In this document: one piece after another, positions 43,027 to 52,398 of the stretch
How positions within the stretch are numbered: position 1 is the stretch's first letter
Layout of the letters: each line of letters opens with the position of its first letter
Assembly (NCBI GenBank): GCA_025210525.1
Contig: JAOARP010000033.1
Span: 1-64,000 of the forward strand
Length of the DNA stretch: 64,000 nucleotides
Direction of reading: 5' to 3'
Source: Marinisporobacter sp.
GTDB lineage: Bacteria; Bacillota; Clostridia; Peptostreptococcales; Thermotaleaceae
Position numbers and translations under genes: made by a program
The notes under the pieces: generated by a model
Told to the model about the DNA's origin: nothing
Seen by the model: only the letters and a program-made list of their open reading frames with translations
Databases searched by the model: none

Positions 43027-44259
43027 ATGACTTTTAATAATACGGCTTTTATCACAAACTATTTTGTACTCATCTTTTTCTCTGTTGTAACAGGATTACT
43101 AATTGGAAGGATTGAATTTGGAAAGTTCAAGCTAGGAACTTCAGGAGGTTTATTTACTGGGCTTATTACAGGCTGGTATATATATGGAAAGTATGCTCTT
43201 CCTTACGAAAACACAGTGAATTTACCCCCCTATGCAAATAGGATGCTCACAGAAGGAATCATTCCAAATGAGCTCTTTCTATTTAGCCTCATCCTCTTTG
43301 TAGCTGCAGTAGGTCTTCTAGCCTCTAAAGATTTAGGCAAAGTTTTAAAAAAATATGGATTGAAATTTATATTGTTAGGCTTTGTCATTACTTTTACAGG
43401 AGCACTTATTTGCTACATCATGTCTATGATTAGCAAAGGGCAAAATCCCTATGCTGTTTCAGGTGTTTATACAGGTGCATTAACTAGTTCTCCAGGACTA
43501 GCTGCTGCATTAGAAGCCGTTACTTCCTATGGTAATGAAGCAGAAAGTATGGTTGGATTTGGCTATGCCGTAGCTTATGTTCCTGGTGTATTTATCGTTA
43601 TTGTTTTAATGCAGTTTCTACCGTTTGTTTTTCGCATAAATCTTGAAGAGGAAAAAGAATTGTTTAGACAAGAGATGTCTTCTCCTGAAGACCCTGTTTT
43701 AAATTTTGAAGTAAGTTTTGATTTAATTGCCTTTGTCTTCGCATGTTTGATTGGCTTTTTATTAGGTAAGATAAAGATTTACTTAGGCTCTACAATAGGC
43801 TATTTTAGCTTAGGATCAACGGGTGGTGTTCTTGTAGCATCCCTTCTATTAGGATATATAGGCAAGATTGGTCCTATGCATTTTAGAATGAGTAGTAAAA
43901 TTCTAGGATCTATCCAAGAATTAGCTCTTGCATTCTTTCTTTCTATGGTAGGTTTAAAATACGGCTATACAACAATCAATTCCATTACAGGATCAGGTGC
44001 TTACCTAGTATGTATATCATTTTTATGTGGATTAACTTCGTTATTAGCTGGTTTTATTGTAGGAAGATATGTCTTTAAGATAAATTGGATCATGCTATCT
44101 GGTGCCCTTTGTGGAGGTATGACTAGTACACCAGGATTAGGAGCTGCTATGGAAGCCACAAAAAGTGATGATGTGGCAGCAGGATATGGAGCTACTTACC
44201 CCTTCGCCCTTTTAGGCATGATTTTATTTACTATAATGCTATATCGCATACCTGTATAA
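43027..44259 (+). CDS. AspT/YidE-type transporter (Asp-Al exchanger duplication family)
   Basis: 410 residues with two homologous halves of about five helices. Each half has the paired glycine-rich motif: GVYTGALTSSPGLAAALEA in the first and GALCGGMTSTPGLGAAMEA in the second, the hallmark of the aspartate:alanine exchanger/YbjL family. The central cytoplasmic part is short and lacks the two TrkA-C domains of YidE/YbjL. AACGGAGG precedes the ATG. It is under a cobalamin riboswitch, so the substrate probably belongs to cobalamin-linked metabolism. Confidence 0.85.
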   Translation: MTFNNTAFITNYFVLIFFSVVTGLLIGRIEFGKFKLGTSGGLFTGLITGWYIYGKYALPYENTVNLPPYANRMLTEGIIPNELFLFSLILFVAAVGLLASKDLGKVLKKYGLKFILLGFVITFTGALICYIMSMISKGQNPYAVSGVYTGALTSSPGLAAALEAVTSYGNEAESMVGFGYAVAYVPGVFIVIVLMQFLPFVFRINLEEEKELFRQEMSSPEDPVLNFEVSFDLIAFVFACLIGFLLGKIKIYLGSTIGYFSLGSTGGVLVASLLLGYIGKIGPMHFRMSSKILGSIQELALAFFLSMVGLKYGYTTINSITGSGAYLVCISFLCGLTSLLAGFIVGRYVFKINWIMLSGALCGGMTSTPGLGAAMEATKSDDVAAGYGATYPFALLGMILFTIMLYRIPV

Positions 44260-44270
44260 GGAGGATTATT

Positions 44271-44471
44271 ATGGAATCTATTATTAATAAAAAAATCATA
44301 AATAATTTTAATTGTATCGAAACCAAATTAAGCTGGCTAAATAATAAAGAGACTTTAAGTACCTCTAGTAATAAGATCATTAACAAAGCACAACTATCAG
44401 AAAATCATACATTATTTTCGAGCTATGAATTATCAAAAGCTGGACATATAACTATTTCTGCTGATGATTGA
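44271..44471 (+). CDS. Orphan small protein after the B12-controlled transporter
   Basis: Not recognised. 66 residues, AAGGAGG seven bases before the ATG, 11 bases after the transporter stop, so it is co-transcribed. The chain is polar with many Asn, Ser and Lys and ends HITISADD. No signal peptide, membrane segment or motif. It may be a small partner of the transporter. Confidence 0.5.
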   Translation: MESIINKKIINNFNCIETKLSWLNNKETLSTSSNKIINKAQLSENHTLFSSYELSKAGHITISADD

Positions 44472-44574
44472 TACTATGTAAAATAAATAATCAAATGAAT
44501 ATCATTTTGTTATTAAGTGCATCTTTTCATCATTGAAAAGATCCTTAAATTATAAATATAATGGAGGGATACAC

Positions 44575-45939
44575 ATGGAAACAAAACAGTATATTGATTC
44601 TTTAATTGAAAAATCAAGAATTGCTCAAAAGAAATTTGAAAGCTTTACACAAATGCAAGTAGATGAAATCGTAAGAGAAATCGGTAAAATAGTATATGAC
44701 AACGCAGAAGAATTAGCAAAACTGGCAGTAGAAGAAACTGGCATGGGTGTCTATGAACACAAAGTCGCAAAAAATAAAGGAAAATCAAAAACAATCTGGA
44801 ACAACCTAAGAGATAAAAAATCTGTTGGTATCATCAATAGAGATCAAGAGACAGGAATCGTTGAAGTTGCAAAGCCAATGGGAGTAGTTGGAGCAGTTAC
44901 ACCTACCACAAATCCAATCGTAACACCAATGTGTAATGCAATGTTTGCTTTAAAGGGAAGAAACTCTATTGTAGTAGCACCTCACCCAAGAGCAAAAAAA
45001 TGTAGTACAGAAACTGTAAAAAGAATCAACGAAGCTCTTAAAAAGCATTGTGCCCCAGAAAACCTTATTCAAATTATAGAAGAACCATCTATTGAAAAAA
45101 CAAATCTACTAATGAACGCTGTTGACGTAGTTGTAGCAACAGGTGGCATGGGTATGGTAAGAGCTGCATACAGCAGTGGAAAACCTGCTTATGGCGTTGG
45201 TGCAGGTAATGTACAAGTTGTTGTTGACAGAGGAATTGACTTTGATGATGCTGCTAAAAAAATCATTGCAGGAAGAACTTTCGATAATGGGATCATTTGT
45301 TCTGGAGAACAAACTGTTATTGCTCATGAGGAAGATTACGATGCAGTAATGAAAGCATTCGAAGACAATGGAGCTTTTTATATAAGTGATCAAGAAGCAA
45401 AAGAAAAGTTCAGAAAAATTCTTTTTGTAGATGGTACAATCAGTAGAGATGTAGTAGGACAAACACCACAAAAGCTTGGTGAAATGGCAGGAGTAGAAAT
45501 TCCAGGTGATACAAAAGTAATCCTTATCGAAGCGGATGGCATCGGTGCAGAAGATGTGCTTTGCAAAGAAAAAATGTGTCCAGTAATGTCTACATTTAGA
45601 TACAAAACTTTCGAAGAAGGCGTAAAAATTGCACAAACAAACCTAAACCTTGAAGGTGCAGGACATAGTGCTGCAATTCACTCAAACGATAATGATCACA
45701 TTGACTATGCAGGAGAGCATTTAACAGTAAGTAGATTAGTTGTAAACCAACCATCTTCAACTACTGCAGGTGGAAGCTTCTTCAATGGATTTGCTCCTAC
45801 AACTACATTAGGATGCGGATCATGGGGAAATAACAGTATTTCAGAAAACTTTACTTATAAGCATATGATCAATATTTCAAGAATCGGTCACTACATGGCA
45901 GATAGAGTAGTCCCTACAGATGAGGAATTATGGGCTTAA
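44575..45939 (+). CDS. CoA-acylating aldehyde dehydrogenase, SucD-like
   Basis: 454 residues. It converts an aldehyde, CoA and NAD(P)+ to an acyl-CoA or the reverse. Features: VAKPMGVVGAVTPTTNPIVTP, GAGNVQVVVDRG, the catalytic Cys in FDNGIICSGEQTVIA and the ending TTLGCGSWGNNSISENFTYKHMINISRIG, which closely follows the clostridial succinate-semialdehyde dehydrogenase SucD and the sulfoacetaldehyde dehydrogenase subgroup. AATGGAGGG lies before ATG 44575. It has its own terminator. Actual substrate (succinyl-, sulfoacetyl- or acetyl-CoA) cannot be settled by reading. Confidence 0.85.
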   Translation: METKQYIDSLIEKSRIAQKKFESFTQMQVDEIVREIGKIVYDNAEELAKLAVEETGMGVYEHKVAKNKGKSKTIWNNLRDKKSVGIINRDQETGIVEVAKPMGVVGAVTPTTNPIVTPMCNAMFALKGRNSIVVAPHPRAKKCSTETVKRINEALKKHCAPENLIQIIEEPSIEKTNLLMNAVDVVVATGGMGMVRAAYSSGKPAYGVGAGNVQVVVDRGIDFDDAAKKIIAGRTFDNGIICSGEQTVIAHEEDYDAVMKAFEDNGAFYISDQEAKEKFRKILFVDGTISRDVVGQTPQKLGEMAGVEIPGDTKVILIEADGIGAEDVLCKEKMCPVMSTFRYKTFEEGVKIAQTNLNLEGAGHSAAIHSNDNDHIDYAGEHLTVSRLVVNQPSSTTAGGSFFNGFAPTTTLGCGSWGNNSISENFTYKHMINISRIGHYMADRVVPTDEELWA

Positions 45940-45952
45940 TATTTAGCTTCAA

Positions 45953-45990
45953 AAACCAGATAACCGAAAATCGGTTATCTGGTTTTCTTT
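45953..45990. terminator. Bidirectional terminator
   Basis: AAACCAGATAACCGA pairs with TCGGTTATCTGGTTT around AAA; T-rich on both strands, between the dehydrogenase and the convergent dipeptidase. Confidence 0.9.
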
Positions 45991-47020
45991 ATAATAATTC
46001 CTTATAGATTCTTAAAAAATTACCTCCTAAAATCAATTTTATATCCTCTTCTTTATATTCTCGCTTTATTAATTCCTCTGTAATCTCTTTTATTTTTTCA
46101 TGCCCACTTAATGTGTCAAAAAATTCATTTTCTGAAGTCCCTGGCTTTGGTAAATCATACTTTCTTAGTTGATCACAAAAATCGAATCCAAATCCCACAT
46201 GATTGATTCCTACTAAATTTACAATATAATCAATATGATCTACCAACTTTTCTGTATTTGCCATATCTCCCTCTTTAGCAACAAATTTATTTGCTATATT
46301 CATTCCTATCACACCATCTCTTTTTGCGATAGCTTTAATTTGTTCATCTGTAAGATTTCTCATAACTGGAACTAAGCTTCTACAATTAGAATGGGACGCT
46401 ATGATAGGTTTTTTAGCAATCTCTAACACATCCCAAAATCCTTCATCATTTAAATGACTTACATCTATAAACATTCCCAAGTCTTCTGCCATCTCTATAA
46501 GAGATACCCCAAAAGCTGTAAGTCCTCCTTTTTTTCCTTCCTTCATAGGAGTAAAATAACATCCATCTGCTGCATAATTTCTTCTACTCCAAGAAAGACC
46601 TACCATTCTTACCCCTAGCTCATAAAAAATCCTTAAAAGGTTCAAATCATTGTATAAAGGCTCTACCCCTTCGAAAGACAGTAATATAGCTATCTTTCCA
46701 TCCTTCATAGCTTTTTCTATGTCTTTATAGCTTTTACAAAGCATGATTTTATCCTTTGATTCATCTATTTCCATATGTAAGCTACCAATTTGGTCTAACG
46801 CTCTTCTTAAAGCCATTTCAGGAATAAACATATCATCAATAAATAAAGATGCTACAACTATATTTACCCCGCCCTTTATAAATTGGGGCAAATAGTCTGT
46901 CTCTATTATTCTTTTGCGTCCTAATTGTCTTTGTCTTACCACATCAAATAAAATGTCCGAATGAGCATCCACAATAGGAAATCTTTTATGTATTTTTTCA
47001 ATTTCCTTTAATAATTCCAT
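45989..47020 (-). CDS. M19 family (membrane/renal) dipeptidase
   Basis: 343 residues. Zinc site: VDAHSDILFD (His-x-Asp), LLSFEGVEPLY (Glu), DVSHLNDEGFWDVLEIA (His) and PIIASHSNCRSLVP (His), then VGFGFDFCD (Asp). A TIM-barrel dipeptidase that can act on D-amino acid-containing dipeptides. AAGGGGGAGAAG precedes the start. It is located between the dehydrogenase and the iron island and is monocistronic. Confidence 0.92.
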   Translation of the reverse strand: MELLKEIEKIHKRFPIVDAHSDILFDVVRQRQLGRKRIIETDYLPQFIKGGVNIVVASLFIDDMFIPEMALRRALDQIGSLHMEIDESKDKIMLCKSYKDIEKAMKDGKIAILLSFEGVEPLYNDLNLLRIFYELGVRMVGLSWSRRNYAADGCYFTPMKEGKKGGLTAFGVSLIEMAEDLGMFIDVSHLNDEGFWDVLEIAKKPIIASHSNCRSLVPVMRNLTDEQIKAIAKRDGVIGMNIANKFVAKEGDMANTEKLVDHIDYIVNLVGINHVGFGFDFCDQLRKYDLPKPGTSENEFFDTLSGHEKIKEITEELIKREYKEEDIKLILGGNFLRIYKELL

Positions 47021-47074
47021 ATTCTTCTCCCCCTTATAACACTTTCTTATTTTTTTCCATACTTTTATTTTAAC

Positions 47075-47103
47075 AAAAAACCTGAGGAAAATTCTCCTCA
47101 GAT
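47075..47103 (-). terminator. Terminator of the distal feo unit
   Basis: CTGAGGA pairs with TCCTCAG, loop six bases, and the minus strand continues GTTTTTTGTT. It lies about 20 bases after the small Cys-rich gene. Confidence 0.85.
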
Positions 47104-47120
47104 TTCTAAATATTACTAAT

Positions 47121-47279
47121 TTATTTTTCTATATTACAGCTACAACTAGTGTTTTCATTATGCAGTCCTGCATATGGACAACCAATACATTTAACACCTT
47201 TTTTCTTTTCTTTAACAACCTTTGCAATAGATAAACCAATAATTGATAATATTACTACTCCAGCTATTATATTTTCCAT
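47121..47279 (-). CDS. FeoB-associated Cys-rich membrane protein (52 aa)
   Basis: MENIIAGVVILSIIGLSIAK is one membrane helix, followed by a basic stretch KVVKEKKKG and a Cys cluster (CIGCPYAG, then CSC near the C-terminus). This is the FeoB-associated Cys-rich pattern. AGGAGATGAATT precedes the ATG, which begins ten bases after the feoB stop. It is probably an iron-handling or gating partner of FeoB; the mechanism is unknown. Confidence 0.85.
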   Translation of the reverse strand: MENIIAGVVILSIIGLSIAKVVKEKKKGVKCIGCPYAGLHNENTSCSCNIEK

Positions 47280-47289
47280 AATTCATCTC

Positions 47290-49290
47290 CTATGCAGCAG
47301 CTTTCAACTTCTGCGCTGATTTTTGGTTGCCTTTTTTTACAAGATGAATAGTATATCCTACCAATGCTATAACAACCACAAGTCCAGCAATAAAACCTGT
47401 TCCTAAAGAACCAGTTGTTACTAATGTACCAATTTGATAAGTTAAAAATGCTACTACATAACCCATTCCAAATTGGAATGCAATACCACCCCAAAGCCAT
47501 TTTTTATTTTCCATTTCTGAATTCATTGCACCAATGGCTGCAAAGCATGGAGGTGTAAACAAGTTAAACATAAGATATGCTAAAGCAGCTACTGAAGTTA
47601 ATCCCATAATACTTGCAACATCAGATCCTCCTGATACTAATGCTAATTCTTCCGTATCAATAAAGTTAGTAATAGAGTAAACTACTGCTAAAGTTCCAAC
47701 AACATTTTCTTTTGCAATAAAACCAGTAATAGCTGCTGCTGCAAGCTGCCATGCACCAAAGCCTAATGGAATCAATAAGAAAGCAAATGGTGATGCAATA
47801 CTCGCTAAAATACTTGTATTTTGTGCCCCTTCAGCAACAACTTCAAATTGCCAATTAAATGTTTGCATAATTTGTACTGCTGCGTTACAAAGAAGTATAA
47901 TTGTACCCGCTTTAATAATGAATGCTTTTCCTCTTGAAAACATTGAAATTGTAGCTCTTTTAATACTTGGGAATCTATATTCTGGTAACTCCATAATGAA
48001 GAATGATCTTGCATTTTTCTCACCAGTAATTCTTACTACCACTAATGCCCCAAGAATGATGATAGCTATACCCATAAAATACATTGTTGTCCCAACCCAT
48101 GCTGCATCATCAAAGAATGCGCCAGCAAATAATGCGATAACTGGTAACTTTGCTCCACAAGGCATAAACGGAGTCAACATTGCAGTTGTTCTTCTTTGTC
48201 TTTCATTTTTAATCGTTCTAGTCGCCATAATTCCAGGAATTGCACAACCAGTACCAATAATCATAGGAATAATTGATTTACCTGATAAACCAACACGCTT
48301 GAAGAAACGATCCATTATTACAGCAACACGTGCCATATAACCACAATCTTCAAGTAATGCTAATAAGAAAAACAATACCATAATAAGTGGTAAGAATCCA
48401 ACTACAGCACTAACACCACCAATAATACCATCTAATAACAACGCACTAAGAATTGGTGATACACTTTCCCCAAGCATTTCCGCTGCCCATGCATTGATCC
48501 CATCAATCCAACCAACAAATATATCTGCCAATAATGGTCCTAGAGACTCTTGTGAAACAGAGAATACTCCCCACATCACCAACGCAAAGATTGGAAGTCC
48601 CAACCATTTATGCGCTAAAATTCTATCCGCAGCATCTTGCTTTGTTTGACTATTACTACTTACCTTACGATCTTCAACCTTTGAAACAATGCCATTAACA
48701 AAATCAAAACGCTTTCTATCAGAAGCTTGCACCTCTTTCTCGTTTGTAAGGTCAACCCCCTTGCTATCATATGGAGCTGTTTGCCCTTTCCCTTTAACTT
48801 CTACAACTTTTGATATTAATGCTTCTAAACCATTATCTCCTGATTTCGTTGATACAGTCTTAATAATCGGACATCCTAAAGCTTTGCTTAATCCATCTAC
48901 ATTGATTGTTGTTTTCTTTTTCTCATTCAAGTCACTCTTATTAAGAGCTACAACTACTGGAATACCTAATTCCAAAAGCTGTGTTGTGAAGAATAAACTT
49001 CTGCTTAAGTTTGTTGCATCAACAATGTTGATGATTACATCTGGATTTTCGTTTTTAACGAAATCACGAGTAATGGATTCCTCAGATGTAAATGGTGACA
49101 TAGAATATGCACCTGGAAGGTCAACTGCCGTAATGTCTACACCTGTCTTATTTAAATTATTTTTGATATTCCCTTCCTTTTTCTCAATAGTAACACCTGC
49201 CCAGTTACCCACATGTTCAATCTTACCTGTTATAGCATTGAACATTGTTGTTTTCCCACTGTTAGGATTACCTGTTAGTGCTATTTTCAT
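47290..49290 (-). CDS. feoB: Ferrous iron transporter FeoB (copy 1)
   Basis: 666 residues. The N-terminal G-protein has GNPNSGKTT (G1), VTIEKKEG (G2), DLPGAYS (G3), NKSD (G4). Then come a helical GDI-type domain (to about 210) and a membrane part with two gate motifs: YMARVAVIMDRFFKRVGLSGKSIIPMIIGTGCAIPGIMATRTI, which includes the conserved Cys, and TPFMPCGAKLPVIALFAGAFF. Imports Fe(II) under anaerobic conditions. The preceding gene is a FeoA-type protein, and a tiny Cys-rich protein follows. The unit has its own promoter with a Fur-like box. Confidence 0.95.
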   Translation of the reverse strand: MKIALTGNPNSGKTTMFNAITGKIEHVGNWAGVTIEKKEGNIKNNLNKTGVDITAVDLPGAYSMSPFTSEESITRDFVKNENPDVIINIVDATNLSRSLFFTTQLLELGIPVVVALNKSDLNEKKKTTINVDGLSKALGCPIIKTVSTKSGDNGLEALISKVVEVKGKGQTAPYDSKGVDLTNEKEVQASDRKRFDFVNGIVSKVEDRKVSSNSQTKQDAADRILAHKWLGLPIFALVMWGVFSVSQESLGPLLADIFVGWIDGINAWAAEMLGESVSPILSALLLDGIIGGVSAVVGFLPLIMVLFFLLALLEDCGYMARVAVIMDRFFKRVGLSGKSIIPMIIGTGCAIPGIMATRTIKNERQRRTTAMLTPFMPCGAKLPVIALFAGAFFDDAAWVGTTMYFMGIAIIILGALVVVRITGEKNARSFFIMELPEYRFPSIKRATISMFSRGKAFIIKAGTIILLCNAAVQIMQTFNWQFEVVAEGAQNTSILASIASPFAFLLIPLGFGAWQLAAAAITGFIAKENVVGTLAVVYSITNFIDTEELALVSGGSDVASIMGLTSVAALAYLMFNLFTPPCFAAIGAMNSEMENKKWLWGGIAFQFGMGYVVAFLTYQIGTLVTTGSLGTGFIAGLVVVIALVGYTIHLVKKGNQKSAQKLKAAA

Positions 49291-49374
49291 AATTTCCCTC
49301 CTAAATCTTATTTTGTCAGCATGGCTGACTTAAAATAAGTACAAATTAATAATTTATTGTATATAAAATTAAAT

Positions 49375-49665
49375 TTATATAATAATCGCTTCTGCTAATT
49401 CTAAGTTAATACTATATCTCGCATCTTTTACAGCTATTACGTAGTTCTCACCCAATACAGATATTACTGTTAGCTTTTCACCTTCGTAGCAGCCTAAGGT
49501 AAATAGAAAATTCTTTAACTCCTCATCATCTGTTTCAATCTTTTTTATTACATATTCTGCATTTACCTTTGCTTCAGATAATTTTTTCACCGAATCACCC
49601 TTAACCTCTTCAACTTCATAAATTCGAGTTATCATTTTCCTTACTAAAGTACTAGCCATAGCCAT
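49375..49665 (-). CDS. FeoA-like protein with N-terminal extension
   Basis: 96 residues. The C-terminal 60 residues resemble FeoA (an SH3-like fold): FLFTLGCYEGEKLTVISVLGENYVIAVKDARYSINLELAEAI. The N-terminal part (MASTLVRKMITRIYEVEEVKG) is unlike standard FeoA. AAAGGAGG precedes ATG 49665. It heads the unit with feoB copy 1 and the Cys-rich peptide. Confidence 0.82.
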   Translation of the reverse strand: MAMASTLVRKMITRIYEVEEVKGDSVKKLSEAKVNAEYVIKKIETDDEELKNFLFTLGCYEGEKLTVISVLGENYVIAVKDARYSINLELAEAIII

Positions 49666-49753
49666 ATATATACCTCCTTTATATATATCACTTTCTAATT
49701 TTTAAATCATGGTTGTTAATGTAAGTTTTTTTCATTTATTTATATTTTCTAAT

Positions 49754-49808
49754 TGATTTCAATTATCAGTTTCAACGATATTATATTCCAATTGATTATA
49801 ATTGTCAA
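49754..49808 (-). promoter_or_regulatory. Promoter and Fur-like box of the FeoA-like/feoB1 unit
   Basis: TTGACA (49808-49803), 17 bases, TATAAT (49785-49780), both perfect. TGATAATTGAAATCA (minus strand, 49768-49754) just downstream resembles the 7-1-7 Fur box. The leader to the start codon is about 108 bases. Confidence 0.8.
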
Positions 49809-49847
49809 TGATTTTTGTATGAAAAAACTCAAAGGAGGTTTTTATAT

Positions 49848-50003
49848 TTATGATCCTTTTCTAGTTGAACAACTGTGATAACTGCATCCCTTACAGCTAA
49901 TACAACCCGTTCCATTAACTTCTTTTTTTATACCTTTTACCAAACAATATACAGAAAAGCCACTAATTACTATTCCTATAATCCATGTAAGTAAATTTTC
50001 CAC
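49848..50003 (-). CDS. FeoB-associated Cys-rich membrane protein, second copy (51 aa)
   Basis: The start is a GTG at 50003 after AAGGAGATGATTTT. ENLLTWIIGIVISGFSVYC is a single membrane helix; KGIKKEVNG follows, then GCISCKGCSYHSC carrying four cysteines and one His. It begins 12 bases after the stop of feoB copy 2, mirroring the arrangement of the other copy. Confidence 0.83.
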   Translation of the reverse strand: MENLLTWIIGIVISGFSVYCLVKGIKKEVNGTGCISCKGCSYHSCSTRKGS

Positions 50004-50015
50004 AAAATCATCTCC

Positions 50016-52052
50016 TTAAAAGCCCAATAGTCCGCCTACTTGATATACAAGGAAGGAAACAACCCATGCTACAACAAAAGTATAACCTACAGAAAATCCT
50101 GTCCATTTCCATGAATTTGTCTCTCTCTTAATTACTCCAATTACTGCAAGACAAGGTATATATAGTAGTGAGAATACCATAAAGGATAATGCACTAAGAC
50201 TTGTAAATCCAGCAGTTTTTAACGCCCCCGCAAAGCCTAAAACATCTCCCTCCATAGCAGCTTCTCCTACTGCTTCTCCTAATCCATAGATTACTGCCAT
50301 ACTGCTTACAACAACTTCTTTTGCCATAAGTCCAGTAATTAAAGATAACGCTGCTTGCCAAGAACCAAATCCTAATGGTTTAAAGATCGGTGCTGCTACT
50401 TTACCAATGCCTGCTCCAATACTATCTACCATTTCCACTTGCCCTGAGAAATTAAATCCTAATATAAACCAAATCAATACAGATGCTGCAAAGATAATTG
50501 TACCAGCTCTTAAAATATACCCCTTTGCTTTTTCCCATACAGCTATCCCAGTACTTCCAAAGGTCGGAAATTTATAAGGTGGAAGCTCCATGACAAAAGG
50601 GGTTTGTTCTCCTTTGAATAAAGTTTTCTTAAAAATCAATGCACAAATAATAGCTACAATAATTCCTAAAACATAAAGGGAGAATGTAACGATGCTTTCA
50701 TTCCCTGGAAAAAATACTCCTGCAAATAAAATGTAAATAGGTGCTCTTGCTCCACAAGACATAAAGGGAACCACAAGAATGGACGCCAAACGATCATTTT
50801 CATTTTCAAGAGTCCTCGTTCCCATTACAGCTGGAACAGAACAACCAAACCCCATAAGCATTGGGATAAACGCCTTTCCACTAAGGCCAATCTTTCTCAT
50901 GGCTCTATCCATGATAAAGGCCACCCTTGCCATATATCCACTGTCTTCAAGGATTGAAATAGCAATAAATAAAAATACAATATTAGGTACAAAAGTTAAT
51001 ACCCCACCAACTCCACCTATAACACCATCAACAATTAATGATTGTAACCAAGGAGCTACTACCCCTTCTATAGAAGTACCTACTGTCTCCCCAAGAGTTC
51101 CAAACCATCCGTCAATTAAATCCAGGAAAATATTCCCAATATTAAAAGTAAACCAAAATACAATATACATAAGTCCAGCAAATATAGGAAGTCCCAGCCA
51201 TTTGTTTGTTAGTACTTTATCGATTTTATCAGAGGTAGTTAATCCTTCATCTTTAGGTTTTTTCACTGTTTTTGAAATAATATTTGAAATATAAGTGTAT
51301 CTTCTGTCTGCAATAATACTCTCATAGTCATCTTCTAATGAAATTTCGTCAGTTACTGCTATTTCATCAGTAGATGCCTGTGGTTTCAATCTCAACTCGT
51401 TTAAAACCTCTTCATCTTCTTCTATGACCTTTAGGGCTAACCATCTTAGATTAAATTTAGAAATATCTACGTGACCTTTTAACATTTCTATTGTTTCTTC
51501 AATTTTTTTCTCTAAATCTTTCCCATAATTCACTTCATTTAGATGATATTTAATATTTCCATAAGCAACATTCAAAGCTGTATCTAATAATTTTTCTATT
51601 CCTTTCTTTTGTGTTGCAATAATAGGAACTACCGGTACTCCTAAAAGCTTTGATATTTTCTCATGATCAATCTTATACCCTCTTCTTTGTGCTACATCTA
51701 GCATATTCAAAGCAATCACTACAGGCTTTCCAAGCTCAATAAGCTGCATAGATAAATATAAATTCCTTTCAATGTTAGAAGCATCCACAATATTTACAAC
51801 TACATCAGGAGATTCATCCACAATATAATTTCTTGCAATTTTCTCTTCTAATGAATACGGTGATAAGCTATATGTTCCTGGTAAATCTACTGTTATTATT
51901 TCGTTGTTCTTATGCTTTAGCTTTCCTTCTTTTTTCTCTACGGTAACACCTGGCCAGTTTCCTACAGAGTGTCTAGCACCAGTAAGAGCATTAAACAATG
52001 TTGTTTTCCCACTATTAGGATTCCCTGCCAATGCAATGGTGACATCCTTCAT
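50016..52052 (-). CDS. feoB: Ferrous iron transporter FeoB (copy 2)
   Basis: 678 residues. The G-domain has GNPNSGKTTLFNALTG, VTVEKKEG, DLPGTYSLSPYS and LNMLD in place of NKxD (G4 variant). A larger GDI/spacer region (about 165-280) includes an acidic stretch. Gates: YMARVAFIMDRAMRKIGLSGKAFIPMLMGFGCSVPAVMGTRTL and VPFMSCGARAPIYILFAGVFF. ATG 52052 follows GAGGGGTATCAATA; an earlier in-frame start at 52094 is less likely. Two small FeoA genes lie directly upstream. Confidence 0.95.
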   Translation of the reverse strand: MKDVTIALAGNPNSGKTTLFNALTGARHSVGNWPGVTVEKKEGKLKHKNNEIITVDLPGTYSLSPYSLEEKIARNYIVDESPDVVVNIVDASNIERNLYLSMQLIELGKPVVIALNMLDVAQRRGYKIDHEKISKLLGVPVVPIIATQKKGIEKLLDTALNVAYGNIKYHLNEVNYGKDLEKKIEETIEMLKGHVDISKFNLRWLALKVIEEDEEVLNELRLKPQASTDEIAVTDEISLEDDYESIIADRRYTYISNIISKTVKKPKDEGLTTSDKIDKVLTNKWLGLPIFAGLMYIVFWFTFNIGNIFLDLIDGWFGTLGETVGTSIEGVVAPWLQSLIVDGVIGGVGGVLTFVPNIVFLFIAISILEDSGYMARVAFIMDRAMRKIGLSGKAFIPMLMGFGCSVPAVMGTRTLENENDRLASILVVPFMSCGARAPIYILFAGVFFPGNESIVTFSLYVLGIIVAIICALIFKKTLFKGEQTPFVMELPPYKFPTFGSTGIAVWEKAKGYILRAGTIIFAASVLIWFILGFNFSGQVEMVDSIGAGIGKVAAPIFKPLGFGSWQAALSLITGLMAKEVVVSSMAVIYGLGEAVGEAAMEGDVLGFAGALKTAGFTSLSALSFMVFSLLYIPCLAVIGVIKRETNSWKWTGFSVGYTFVVAWVVSFLVYQVGGLLGF

Positions 52053-52145
52053 TATTGATACCCCTCCTCTTTTGAATATGTAAATCATTCTCAAATTCTA
52101 AGCAAAATTATTGACCTTGAAATTTATTTTCAAAGCCTTTACAAA

Positions 52146-52370
52146 CTACTCTACGATAATTTTTTCAGCGTCTTCTTTTCTTAAAGTAAGACTATATCCT
52201 TTTATTTTTACTTCTATAGGATCGCCTAGGGGGGCTTTTTTTTCTACATAAATATCAGATCCTCTAACAATTCCCATATCCATCAGTCTTCTTTTTGCAG
52301 GACCCGTTCCTTGTATCTTAATAATCTTACTACCTGTCTTTGGCTGTAATTCTTTCAATGTTTTTTCCAT
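52146..52370 (-). CDS. feoA: FeoA (copy b)
   Basis: 74 residues, SH3-like fold: LKELQPKTGSKIIKIQG, RRLMDMGIVRGSDIYVEKKAPLGDPIEVKIKGYSLTLRKEDAEKI. The R-(R/K)-L-x-(D/S)-(M/L)-G-(I/L)-x-x-G pattern is diagnostic. It regulates FeoB or helps assemble it. AGGAGACATA-type site upstream. Confidence 0.93.
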   Translation of the reverse strand: MEKTLKELQPKTGSKIIKIQGTGPAKRRLMDMGIVRGSDIYVEKKAPLGDPIEVKIKGYSLTLRKEDAEKIIVE

Positions 52371-52398
52371 TGTTTATATGTCTCCTTTCCAATATGTA

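Noticed and set aside
44518-44544. Stem ATCTTTTC/GAAAAGAT ahead of the SucD-like gene
   Set aside because: Eight AT-rich base pairs without a U tract; may be chance, so not listed as a terminator.
45109-45636. 175-codon antisense frame within the aldehyde dehydrogenase gene
   Set aside because: Opposite-strand shadow of a conserved gene; Cys/Tyr/Ser-rich with no family resemblance and no start signals.
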